Of a stretch of DNA of 64,000 nucleotides, positions 13,561 through 24,400 are shown piece after piece (within the stretch, counting starts at the first letter, position 1; each line of letters begins with the position of its first letter). A program made the translations under genes and the position numbers. The DNA is from Trochalopteron elliotii. Taxonomy: Eukaryota > Chordata > Aves > Passeriformes > Leiothrichidae. The stretch is from contig JANPWX010000639.1 in assembly GCA_024734555.1 (NCBI GenBank), positions 1,129,656 through 1,193,655 on the forward strand, read 5' to 3'. Under the pieces are notes generated by a model. The model was not told where the DNA came from and searched no databases. It saw only the letters and a list, made by a program, of their open reading frames with translations.

Positions 13561-16500
13561 GCACAATAAGATCCACAAATAAATGGGTGTCGAGAAATGA
13601 GTCGGGTCTCCTAAAACAGACTCACAGGAAGAAAATATGTCAAGTTGGTTGCTAATGCACTTTTTAGTTTCTTTTCCCCCAGTCCTTTATTCCAACTTCT
13701 TTTCTCTTCTTCCTTCTTATCTTACTCCTTTGCTGTCTTCCCCAAACTTCCATCCTCTCCTCAAATGTTAAGCCAACTGTTTGAGTGCATGCTAAGGAAG
13801 GAAAAAGTGTCTAGGGAAGGTTGATAAAAGGCAATGGAAAGGAAAAAAGAGGGGAACTTTAAAATATGATTGTAAAGAATTATATTTATTCTCTCTCAAA
13901 TTAATCTATGATTTTTTTTTTATTCACTTGAAACTAGTTGTAACCAGCCAGATGTTGTTCACTTTATGTGTCTTGTTCTGCTTAGTGCATGTGCACAGAA
14001 GAGCACATATGCATTTTTTATACTTGTATTTTCAAGAAATGTCTTTGTTCGGTCTCTAAATTTCTATATCCTGGTGACCCAATAGGGACTCTTACAGTTT
14101 GGTGCTGCACAATCAGAAAAGTTTTTGGCTATCCTTCAGCTTAGTACTGTAGAATATAAAGCCTCTTTATGACCCTTGATTTTTCCATCACCTAACTCCT
14201 TGGTGAGCATTCCACATTTTCTTGAAAGCTATTTCCTTTCTTAAGTAGTCAACCTAAATTTAGTAAAAGCTGGAATGGTGATGACTTCTACTCCTATTTA
14301 TCCACAATTAGGTAATTCCACAACCACTCTCAGGGCTCCTTCACAAAGTTATTTGTCTTTGTGTCACTGTGTTATACACTAGGAATGAACTGATGACTGC
14401 CTGACTAGCCAGATCTCATTTGAAAGAACAGACCTATCAGACCTTTTAACATTAACATTATTCAATCCTGAGTCATACAAGTTGGTTATCAGGAAGAAGT
14501 CTTACAACATGTTAACCTCGTAACATAAGAGCACAGTCTGATTTTGAGGCGATACAACCTTTTTTCCACCCAACTCATTCCTCAGCTTATAAAATCAGAT
14601 CCCAGAAATTGGCACTGCAGTGCTCAATCAAAAGGCAGAAAGATTTTGCTATAATTATTGCTATAATTACATCATAGCAGACATACCAAGTGCAGGGTAG
14701 GGGAATAAAAGAAAACAAAAGAAATATAAGAAAAAAGACATCAAAAGAAGAGCAAGTCTGTTCTTTTATAATGTATATGGCTTTCTTATTTAATCCCTCC
14801 CCTCTCCTTAAGCAATGGGAATTTTCACCATAATTGTCTATTTTCCTGATTTGGGGGCTTATGGGATTAAGTGTTTTTAAGAGGACATCACCTTTTATTC
14901 TCTCCGTAGGAGTCAGTCTGACAGACTTACCTGCTGTTTTATGTTGGTGGCAAAGCCCAGTCATCTTCACAGGGCAGCTGGAGGCAGAGACACTTATTTC
15001 AAAGCCTCAGCCCTATTCTGATCTGAATTCATAAGCCTCAGTGGTTTCATTTCTACCCACACATAGCCTGTCACATAACTCATGCTAGCATTGCATATCT
15101 ATTGCTGTAGGACCTACACAAAAGGGTTTTTCTTCCTCAGACCTGAGACTCCTGTTTGGCACCTCCCCCAAGGCAGGATCATCAGGGTGGCAGCAGAAAA
15201 AGTTGCAAATGAAGAACTAGCTCAAAATAAGAGAAAACCACATGGAAGCACATAGACACACATGAAACACCCATCCCCAGGTGGGTGTGGATGGGCAGAG
15301 ACACTGCAAACTCAGCCCTTCCTGAAAAGAAAGGTCACCAGTGAAAGCTGAAGAGGGAAAGAGATGAAGAAATATAAAGGGGCCTTTCTTTCCTAAAATG
15401 GGCTTTTTTTCCCCTATACAACTCAATCTTTCAGTATGTGCAGGCTTAAAAGCTTTTGACTCTAATGCAGATTTGTCCAAGAGGACTTCAGGACTCAACT
15501 CTTCAGTCTGAGGGAAATTATCTAAGGGAGAACTTGTAAACTACATCCAAATGAAGACACACAAGAGTGATGAACATGCACATATTACCCTAACATTATG
15601 GTTTACAAATGCCAAATTTGCATCTTATAGGATTAGTGTATTCTACATCTGTGATTTTCAGTGTTTTGGTAATACAAGGTGGCTGAAGTACACTAATTAT
15701 TTGACTGGTAATTCTCAGCAATTATTTGTACCATCATTAAAGATGAAATTCTTGGCAAGTTCTTCAGAGCAAGAAATAAATATTTGAACATAACAACATC
15801 TCCAGGATTTATCACTCCAGTTTAATAAAATAGTGCATATCAAATGGCACGGCAGACAATAGTTGTGGGATTTATATAAAAGGAGTCTACAGCCAATTGC
15901 TCTTGGTGCCTAGGAAGACTATAGAAACATGTAGGAGCCTCATCCTGTGAGGAACAGAGAGAAGAGCTCCCATTTAGATTTTATGGCTTAAAATACAGCA
16001 ACAGAAAAATAGTCATATTTATTGTAGTGATGTTTTAGGGGAGTTGCTATGTTTTCTCTTCAGCTGAGAAATAGCTTTTACTGCACCCACACACACACAG
16101 TTCTCTTTTTGGAAGGAATCCATGTTCTGAATTAATTCACATGTAAGTTTTATTGACCCTGCAGGACATGTAAGTAGTAATATAAGTTACATCTATCCTT
16201 CATTTCCAAAGCCAAATAAAGCCAGAGAAGCTTCTAATTCCTATCAGCAGCCTTTGCTCTTCTTTCCCCTGATATTTTCTGGCCAACAGGGGCTATCCTC
16301 AAAGAGGCCTTCAGAGATCCTGGTCTTCACCACAGTCTCTGACAAACAGAATCACAGAATCAGGAAGTAGCAAGTAACACAGGTGGAAACTTGTAACCAT
16401 CGTAGTGACATGTGATAACAGAATGATGGCTTCAGGGAAAAAAAAAAAAAAGAAAGGGTGGGGGGATGAGTTCTACATTGGAAGATGACTGGCTGATGAA

Positions 16501-18581
16501 AATGATGAAAACTTAAAGCCTTAAAGAGAAGCCAAGGTGGGAAAACCACCAAACACTGAGACTCTTCTGAGACAGTCATGTTTAGAAGAAACAATTATGT
16601 GCCCACACTATCCGATCAGAGTGTCAAATATGTTAAGCTAAGTTGACCTTCACTCAGCTGGAGCAGAGATACGAGCAGATCAACAGCAGCTGCTGCTGCC
16701 CAGTGCCCCTTTGCATTTACCCCAGCAAAACTGTGAGTGCCTCTCTCCCAAGACCCCAGCAGCCAAAGCTGGACACAGAGCTGGGCAGGGGAACCACAGG
16801 CCCCCAAACCCACCTGTCCCAAACACTGCTTGGCTCCCCCTTCCCTTCAGCTGCAGTTTGAAGGGCTCCAGTTCCCCAGGAGGCCCTAAGACCCCTCATG
16901 TTAGGTCAGGAAAAAAGCCAAAATAAAACAGACTCTGATTGCCAGCTGAGAACAAGGGCTTACTGCAGGAGGAATTGAAATAATTCCTTGTAAAGTGGTG
17001 TCTCTAATAGAGGGGTTGCTGAGAAATAACACTTCTGGGTATATTTTTATTTGATTCCTGGAGCTGGACTCCCTCTTGGAGCTATAACTATTGCCCCCAT
17101 GCTTGGAGCATCCAACTTTGAATCCCTTACTAGTGTAAAGCTCACTGTAAGTTGTTTAAGCATAGCAGATATCTTGCGAGTTCTACACTGCCTTATGCAC
17201 TTGTTAGAACTGCATTTCCAAAAGCAGTCAATACCCAAGGCTTCATGCAATCCCACCTTAGTAAAGTGGGATTACTAAATTACTAAAGCAATTCCACCTC
17301 AAACCTTATGGAGCTTAAAAAGAGAAACATTCACAGAATACTTCCACATGCTGTTGCTGAGTAGCATAGAGAAACACAGAGAGACTGAGGACAAAATCCA
17401 GAGACAGGACAGTGGAGGCAAGTTTCACCACACAAGAGCATGAAATAGCAACCTTGCTTGGAAAGAAATGCTGATGGTGCCTACCTCAGGAGAAGGCTCC
17501 AAACTGAAGTGCCAAAGAAAGTTAAGGCACCTCCAGCACCCAGGAGAAAGAAGCAAGGCTGAAGGCTTATCCTACTCCATCCCAGATCCTGCTACCCAGG
17601 GACAGGCATTGCCCTGCTTGTCAGGGGGCAGGAGGAAGGGGCAATGAATTCCGTATGAAAGTGCCATGTTGTTCCCACACACTGGATTGGGAGCACTGGT
17701 TCTTAATATACTGTTCTGGACTTCATTTCTGCCAAAACCTGAGCTTTCACAGATGACTTTCAGGCACTTAGGTAGTATTTTGGATCTATCATTATAAAGT
17801 TTGCCAAAGATTGCATAGGAAGGCTAAAGCAGTCCAAGGTCTTGAACCTTGGGTCTCCTGTAGTCCATATGGAGGTGCTAATCACCAGGTCTTTCTCCCT
17901 CCTCAACAGGTTCTTTTTAAGACTTACCCTCATTAAAAGAGAGAAGAGTTATGTCCCATTATAAAGTACATGACCAATCATATAGCCCAATTTTAATGCA
18001 TAGCAGCCTGCCAGTAAGCTTGTGTGACAAAGAATTATTCACAAGATGGCAACAGGCCCAAAATGGCAAATGCCTTTGAAATCAGAAGCTATAATTACAT
18101 ATGGCTTGGTTTGGGATAATTAGCTAAATACGGGTCTCTTGGAGAGAGGTACTTTCCAGCCAACAGTATATTTGACTTAAACAACAACCAACAACTACGA
18201 AACACAGTAGATCCCAGAAAAATTATGGTCTCTCCCTGGTCCCGGGTCTAGCTTTTCCAGGTTCGTCCCTCATCCTGAACCGCCCAGCAGGACAGCAGCA
18301 CGTTTGCCTGACTCCGTACACACATTGCCATCCTGTGGCCAAGTCCCGCCAGCACAAATCACTGTAAGCAGGAGGCAAAAGAAACTCCTAGGAACCCAAG
18401 ACTGCTACTTCTAGAAAAGGAAGGTGCCACACGGCACAAGAAACGTAGGTCTTTACCGTAGTCATAGGATTGAGACAGAAGAAGCAAAATCCAGGCACCC
18501 TTTTTTAACCTGGTAGTTCAAGGTGGAGTTGGACTTATAATTCAGGGGACTATTGAAAAACATCTCAAAATCCACACACTC
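13561..18581. other. Noncoding stretch, nothing recognised
   Basis: Unique sequence, pyrimidine-rich near 13670-13760 and with an A-run at about 16439. ORFs to 127 codons (14587-14970, minus) carry no recognisable domain. The overlapping ORFs at 16616-16926 sit in a locally G+C-richer patch with several frames open at once, which argues against coding. Confidence 0.55.
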
Positions 18582-18892
18582 AGAATCATTTAGGCTGGAA
18601 AAGACCTCCAAAATCATTGAGTCCAATGACAGATCTCCACCCTGTGAACGAGACAGAACTAAGTGCCACGTCCAGCCATTTCTTGGACACCTCCAAGGAT
18701 GATGACTCCACCACCTCCCTGGGCAGTCCATTCTGATGCTTAAGAAGCATTTGCATGAAGGAATTCCTCCTGATGTCCAGCTTGAACCTCCCTCGGTACA
18801 GCTTGAGTCAATGTCCTCTCATCCTGTCACTAGCTGACTGGGAGAAGAGACCAGCCCCTCCATGCCACAACCTTCTTTTACATAGCTGTAGA

Positions 18893-18893
<1 letters not shown>
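18582..18893 (-). mobile_element. CR1 LINE fragment, 5'-truncated, 3' end at left
   Basis: The plus strand begins AGAATCATTTAGGCTGGAAAAGACC and continues with segments typical of the antisense of the avian CR1 3' region: the GAGTCCAATGA stretch near 18618, CTCCACCACCTCCCTGGGCAG near 18710, TGATGTCCAGCTTGAACC and the CTCATCCTGTCACTAG stretch near 18820. The element is therefore on the minus strand with its 3' end at 18582. It is about 310 bp long, clearly diverged, and 5'-truncated exactly where an ATT/ACT microsatellite starts. An ORF on the minus strand inside it is not a gene. Confidence 0.88.
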
Positions 18894-18943
<50 letters not shown>

Positions 18944-18985
18944 TACTACTACTACTACTACTACTATTATTACTATTATTATTAT
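18894..18985. repeat. Compound trinucleotide microsatellite (ATT)n-(ACT)n-(ATT)n
   Basis: About 47 bp of pure ATT is followed by about 25 bp of ACT repeats from 18941, and then interrupted ATT units to 18985. It directly abuts the 5'-truncated end of the CR1 copy. The polytyrosine/polyisoleucine ORFs it creates on both strands are artefacts of the repeat. Confidence 0.97.
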
Positions 18986-19885
18986 GTTGAGATGCAGGTA
19001 ATGAGAATAGGAGTTTGAGGGAGAGGGAACATCAGGCTCCAAAATCTTCAGCAAAAACTGAAGTAGATAATACTGAATTGAGCTCACATGGAGCATCAGG
19101 GAATAAAAACCAACTGGGAAGTGTAAACACAAAGAAAAAGCCTCGACATGACAGATGACCCGAAAGCCTCTGGAAATGTGACCCCCCCCCTTCCAAGAGG
19201 CAGTTGGAAGGAGGGCACCTTGATTAGGGTGAGTGATAGGAGAAAGAAAGCAGAAGCTGGGTGGGAGCCCAAGGGTTGCTGGTCCTTTTCAGAAAGTTAC
19301 CCTGGGTGTTGCACCCAGTCTGCCATGGCCAGGGCAAGGGAGACATGCAATTTCAGTAAGGCTGTGTTTTGGTTGCCTAATTCTTTTGGCCTGCATGGAG
19401 GAGGCAATATTCCCCTTGCAACTGCTTAGGAAGGCAAAAGGAAAATGTTGATTAGCACTTAGCAGAGGAAGTGGCTTATTTGGCCTGATTATAATCATGG
19501 GAACTTTGTTGCCTCTGCTCCAGTAACCACATTGGTAGCATTAACTGGAAAGCTCAGTAACTGGTAAGGAAACTGCTGAACTGAGCTTTGTCTGATACTC
19601 CTTGTGTAATTTGCCTTGAAAGGACATACAAGGAACATCAACTCTCTTTATACGTTGTACCCTTGGTGGCTTTCCCCTGAAAAAAAGCCATTTTTTACAA
19701 CTCCTTCTTGGGTCAAAATGTGCTTCTCTTTCCCCTGGGTGGCTGCTTGGACAGTGAAAAGGTTTCAGCAGAGAACAAAATATGGTCGGTCCTTGGATGT
19801 GCTGTAGTTATTAGTCTATCATCACTAAATATGCTGAACTCAAGAATTTTATCTAGAGCGACATTTCTGGACGAGGGGTTGGGGT

Positions 19886-19914
19886 TGTGTGCGTGTGTGC
19901 GTGTGCACACGTGT
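19886..19914. other. Alternating purine-pyrimidine (TG/CG) tract with 12 bp palindrome
   Basis: Twenty-nine bases of strict pyrimidine-purine alternation including three CG steps. The palindrome CGTGTGCACACG lies at 19900-19911. This is a classic Z-DNA-prone sequence. Confidence 0.7.
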
Positions 19915-19977
19915 TTAAAAAAAATTTACAGTGCTATTGACATTCATTTCAGTGCAGGGTCCCATAGGCCAAGAGAA

Positions 19978-20004
19978 AATTATGAAATGGTATTTTTCAT
20001 AATT
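19978..20004. repeat. Short perfect inverted repeat (10 bp arms, 7 bp loop)
   Basis: AATTATGAAA at 19978-19987 pairs with TTTCATAATT at 19995-20004. It lies in an AT-rich unique block (about 19960-20110) that also has ATTAAC and AATTAAT cores and no simple repeats. Confidence 0.75.
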
Positions 20005-20592
20005 AACATATTTTATGGTTGTATTATTAAATGCTGGAATGCCAAAGTGAGATTTTTTTCTGTTAAATTAACATCTCCAGTCAATGTACTTAGCAATTAA
20101 TAGCATTCAGCTCAGCATGGGCTGGAAACACTTCAACATGGGCAGCTAGAGCTTTGCCAGGGTCTGCTTACATCCCAAGGACTGGTTTAGGTCACGCTTT
20201 ACATTTCTTTGCAGTGGTGCATTAAAGCACCATGTGGGAAAATTATTTTGTTTGGAAGATGCAAATAGAAAAGAATAATTAAAAGGTAACAGAATACTGG
20301 TCCACTTAGTGCTGAAACAGACACCCTGGGCTTAGGAGCACCAAATAAAATTAATCTGAAAAATATCCACATAATCCTCCCATCTTCTCTTTCTCTTTAG
20401 ATAAGAGTGGGGCAGAATATTCCAGGGATTTAAGGCATCATTTGTTTACATGGTCATATTTTAATCATCTGCAAGAAGCTAAGGTTACACAACCCAAGCA
20501 CTCAAATGATCCCCTACCTTGCTGTTTATAGGAGTGGGGCCTGACATTCATAATGTTCCTGGACTGCTCCAAGAGGACAGAAGAAGAGGATT

Positions 20593-20690
20593 AGGGAGGG
20601 AGGAGGAGAAGGAGGAGGAGAGGGAGGAGAGGGAGCAGAAGAAGGAGGAGGGGAGGGAGGAGGAGGAGGAGGGAAGAGAGGAGGGAAAGG
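20593..20690 (+). repeat. Long GGA-rich polypurine tract
   Basis: Ninety-eight bases contain only A and G except for one C at 20636, mostly GGA, GGGA and GAA units. Such tracts can form triplex or G-quadruplex structures. The Glu/Arg-rich ORF on the plus strand and the Ser-rich ORF on the minus strand are low-complexity artefacts. Confidence 0.95.
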
Positions 20691-20916
20691 TCAGCTCCCT
20701 TTTTAAGCATTTCTGAGCTTGCTGGAAGCTTTCAGCGTGTGGGTGGTAGGTGTATCGACTGACATGGGGAAGTGTAAGCGTGAAGCTGGCCACCCAAGAC
20801 CTCAGGGTCACTGCTGACACTCCAGATCTCCGAGCTGGGGAAGGCACCTGCTCCCTTGCCAAAACAAACCATCTCCTGCTATGGGCATACTTGAAAAGAC
20901 CTGCTTTTGTCAGCCC

Positions 20917-20952
20917 GGGGGGAAGAAGGAAAGGGAGGGGGAGAAGGGGGAG
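20917..20952 (+). other. G-quadruplex-like G-run cluster
   Basis: Four G runs at 20917-20922, 20933-20935, 20937-20941 and 20946-20950, with loops of 10, 1 and 4 bases. The first loop is longer than the usual cut-off of 7, so this is a relaxed quadruplex motif. A further G-rich group (GGGGG, GGGG, GGGG) lies at about 21045-21061. Confidence 0.55.
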
Positions 20953-21044
20953 GAATTAGAGGGATGTGAGGGCTTTTGGTTTTACTTAAACAGTCTCAAA
21001 TATCCAGTTTACAATGCAGCGATGTTCTTCAGAATTTATTAAAG

Positions 21045-21480
21045 GGGGTGCGGGGCGGGGCATGGAAAAGGAGCTGAGGAGACTCGACTCCAGATCTGGT
21101 GAGCATTAATATGCATTGTGCTAGAATTTCATGAGGCAAGCGAGTTTTGTAGCCCTTGCTCCGGTGGTCCTCTGCTGACAGGATCTCAAGCCGCTATTTG
21201 TTATCTTTAGGCCTGATAAGTACATCTGGTTTTGATTCAGGTGGCCGCGAGCTTGTCTCAGAGTTGAAAAGGGTGCTTTGCTCAAATTGAATTTTCTCAC
21301 AAATTTCAAACTGGGATGAGAACCAGAAGAAGCTGGGCCCTGTCACACAAAACTCCCGTTTTGCTAGCTTGGCCCTTGGGCTCGTAAAAACCTGGCACAA
21401 ATCAGTTTCACCTGTTTGGCTAAGTGAGTACATGCGAAAAGTAATAAAGCTATTAGTGCAATCAGATATTTCTCTGCATG
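21045..21480. promoter_or_regulatory. Candidate conserved noncoding element / enhancer
   Basis: An unrepeated block that keeps about ten scattered CpGs in an otherwise CpG-poor neighbourhood. It has the composite ATTAATATGCAT (POU/homeodomain type) at 21105-21116, the palindrome CCAGATCTGG at 21090-21099, a GATA core in TTATCT at 21201, and AT-rich homeodomain cores near 21440-21460. It lies just right of the polypurine and G-rich tracts. The ORFs across it (up to 79 codons) are overlapping in several frames and look accidental. Conservation has not been tested. Confidence 0.35.
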
Positions 21481-24400
21481 TGTTCTGATGTAAAAAGAAA
21501 AAAAAGAAAAAAAAAAAAGAGAAAGAAAGTGGGGAGGTGAACTCTTCTCAACCCTGCCTGTCACATATCTCCTGTGTCCCTGTAAATTAGTTGCAGAGAG
21601 GCTGCTGCCAGTTCTCCACCCCTTTCTGCCTGGACATAGTATAGGCTGGCAAGAAGACCTGGCTGCAAAGAGCTGTTCAGATCCATCATCCTCCCTAGAA
21701 AAGAACTTGAAGTCGCTGTTTGAGGTAAAGAGGGAACAAGGCTACTTTTGTTCTTTTTGTACTATCCAGCTCTCTTTGTAGAAATACCAGGTTTGCCCAC
21801 TTCTAGGCAGGGAAACCCAAGCTGGCTCTCCAGCTTCAGCACCTGGGCACCCTGAGCCCTCCTGCCCCTCCTGTCACTTCCAGCAAGAGGACAGGACTTG
21901 GCTGATTAGCTCGTGGGCTGTGTTTAAAAAAGCACGTGCTTCTGACACCATTTCCCAGTGCAGCGTATCATCATGTCCTCACAACCAGTGCCTTTTATGA
22001 CTTATAGGAAAGACTCTGGGAAATCTAGAGATGAAAGAATTTCAGGGGCTTCTGGCCCCTCACACAGACCAGTGCCATCTTAAATTAACTATGCTCTGGC
22101 AACACACTTTATTACCTATAATTTTGTGGCATTCTAGTCCTGTCTCCTGCTTACCTGAGATGCTCTGTAAAACACTCTGGGAAACTGCTGAGCAGAATAC
22201 ACCATAAAGGCATACTCTGTGACTCTTCACCTTGCATTGTCTATGCTCCACTTGACTAACCTTCAGGACAAAGCATGGAGCAGGGGTTTTTGTGTTCTGT
22301 TATCTATTTTCCATGTCCCCTTTTTCCATTTTCGTTGTACTTTGCTTGCCAATCATTTTTCCTTCCAGCGGCATCTCTTATGTCTCATTTTATAAGAAGA
22401 TTCACCTGCCATGAAGATTAACAAATTACATTTGTGACTCATATTTGTCATGCCATCTAAATGTAGATAGCCTTATCTTAACAAAATTAATCAAACAAGC
22501 ACCCTTGTTTAAAATAATAATCCTCACACAGATATATCTTTAAATTGCATCAAAGCAACTCCCTATCCTAGGTCTGAAAAAAGGAATAAAAGAATGATAC
22601 TGTTGGCATTTTTCATAAGTATTTCTCCATATTTTCCAAAAGTGTAATGATATAAAAATATAAAACATCTGTATATTTTCTTGCAGAGAAGGGTGTCTTA
22701 CTTGAGGAAAAAAATTACTGGATTTCCCTTAGAATATTTTTTATGTTAGCATGTTAAAAAAAAAAAAGCTGAATGTTCCCTCTCCTAAACCTATAACACA
22801 AGAGAACTGTCTGCTTTCTGATATGAAAGGTCAAGAAAATGCTAATTGCTATGACTACCTATTTCCTCCAGTACTCAATAGTTAATATTTATCACGCTAA
22901 TTCATGTACTCTTTATGGTTCTCAAAAGAGACACCCTATTTGCATGCTCCATCTGTGTGCTCAGGGTCTGAGAGGAATTCACTTTGAAGTGCTATGTAAT
23001 GAAGATATCACACCTTGCTATTCTGACTGCTCCCATGGAGCAAGCATTTCTGCACAGTTCCCAACTACATGAGTCACCTCCCAAAAAGGGATGCTGGCAA
23101 GAACACTGGCCATAAATCAGAGGAGCTGAATGCTAGGCCCAAAGTGTTTCTGTCCATCCAAACCAATTGTTTTCGGGAACTATTTCTGTGAGTGTCACAT
23201 TCTCAGGCAAGCCAAGGGAGATGGAAAGCCATGGTGTATTCGGGAGTCTCCTTCAGTCACTTCTAGGCCCCTCAGCTGCTTTAGAGCATCTGAAGAACCT
23301 CTTCTCATGGTCTTCATGGATTTATGGGATTCCCTACAGCAGCTTTTGGCAAATGGAGACTGATACCTTTGTGGGATCCTAAGCCTCCTAAATGCAATTT
23401 CCTACAGATGGGAGTAAGGCATGGGCCTTACTCCTATGTTTAGTATGGCAAGAATGATGACACCATTTTTTGTGACTGGGTAGTACAAAACTGATCACTG
23501 ATCTCCACCCTTGCTCCCCTGAACACCTCCTCACAGTTGTTCCTGAAACTTGAAGTCCAACTTTCCCAAACTCTAAGCAAATGCAGCTTCTTATCTTTCA
23601 CCCATTTCTGACATCCTGCCTTGCCTTGCCTTTGACCTACCGAAATTCTTCTCATTTTTGTGGTGTTTCTCTAGGCTGCCAATCACAGAAAAGAATGGGA
23701 AAAATCAAAAAAGAAAACAGTCCTAATTTTTGCTGGTGGGATGCTCCCCTCCACCCACACTAGCCTTGTTTAGGTGGTTGTGCACACAGCACAGCCCTTT
23801 CTAAGCTGCAAAGTTCACACAGGGTAGCAAAGCCAGCTCACCACAAGGTCACTGTCAAATTAGCATCAGCAGTGTTTCTTGGCCCCTCCACAGGATCCTT
23901 AGGGAATAGACAGAGCAAAGGGAAAGTCATTGAGTTTGGGGATTTTTGCCTTCCAAGTCATGGATACAAGTGTCCCTGGCTGAAGAGCAGCAGGGGGAAG
24001 ATCAGAGTGTCAGTCACCATGGGCAGGCTGAGGGGACAGGGAAAGGATAAAGCCCTGCAGTCAAGTGGGTGCCCCTACACCTGTGTGATCTGGGAATCAC
24101 AGCAGCAGAGTAACATGGGGTGGTTCATTCAGCCTTTGTGCTGCAGCTGACACAACCCCACCAACCACAATTTGTCACCTGCCTTCTCTCAAAACCCATT
24201 CTACTGCTCACATCAGTTCAGAACATTTTTTCCTAACTCCTTTCTGTTTTCTCAGCTAACATGTAAGAAGGCAGAATTCATTTAAAAACCAAAATCTCAG
24301 TACTTCACTGTTTTTTCAGTAAGCTGTTTTACAGTGATATATGCTTTTCCTCTTTACCTTTCTCATCTTTCTTTCCACCAAATATTTTCCAACAGCCACA

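Larger units (their letters stand above)
18986..20592. other. Noncoding stretch between CR1/microsatellite and polypurine tract
   Basis: Apart from the Z-DNA-like tract and the small inverted repeat listed separately, and a C10 run at about 19183, this is unique sequence. Overlapping ORFs at 19148-19498 and 19708-20100 (130 codons) have no recognisable domain. Confidence 0.55.

Noticed and set aside
16349..16366. AGAATCACAGAATCAGG as a CR1 tail
   Set aside because: The octamer resembles a CR1 3' end, but neither flank continues into CR1 sequence.
18755..19132. ORFs with long Tyr or Ile runs
   Set aside because: They translate the ATT/ACT microsatellite and part of the CR1 fragment.
20519..20862. 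Glu/Arg-rich and Ser-rich ORFs
   Set aside because: Low-complexity translation of the GGA polypurine tract.
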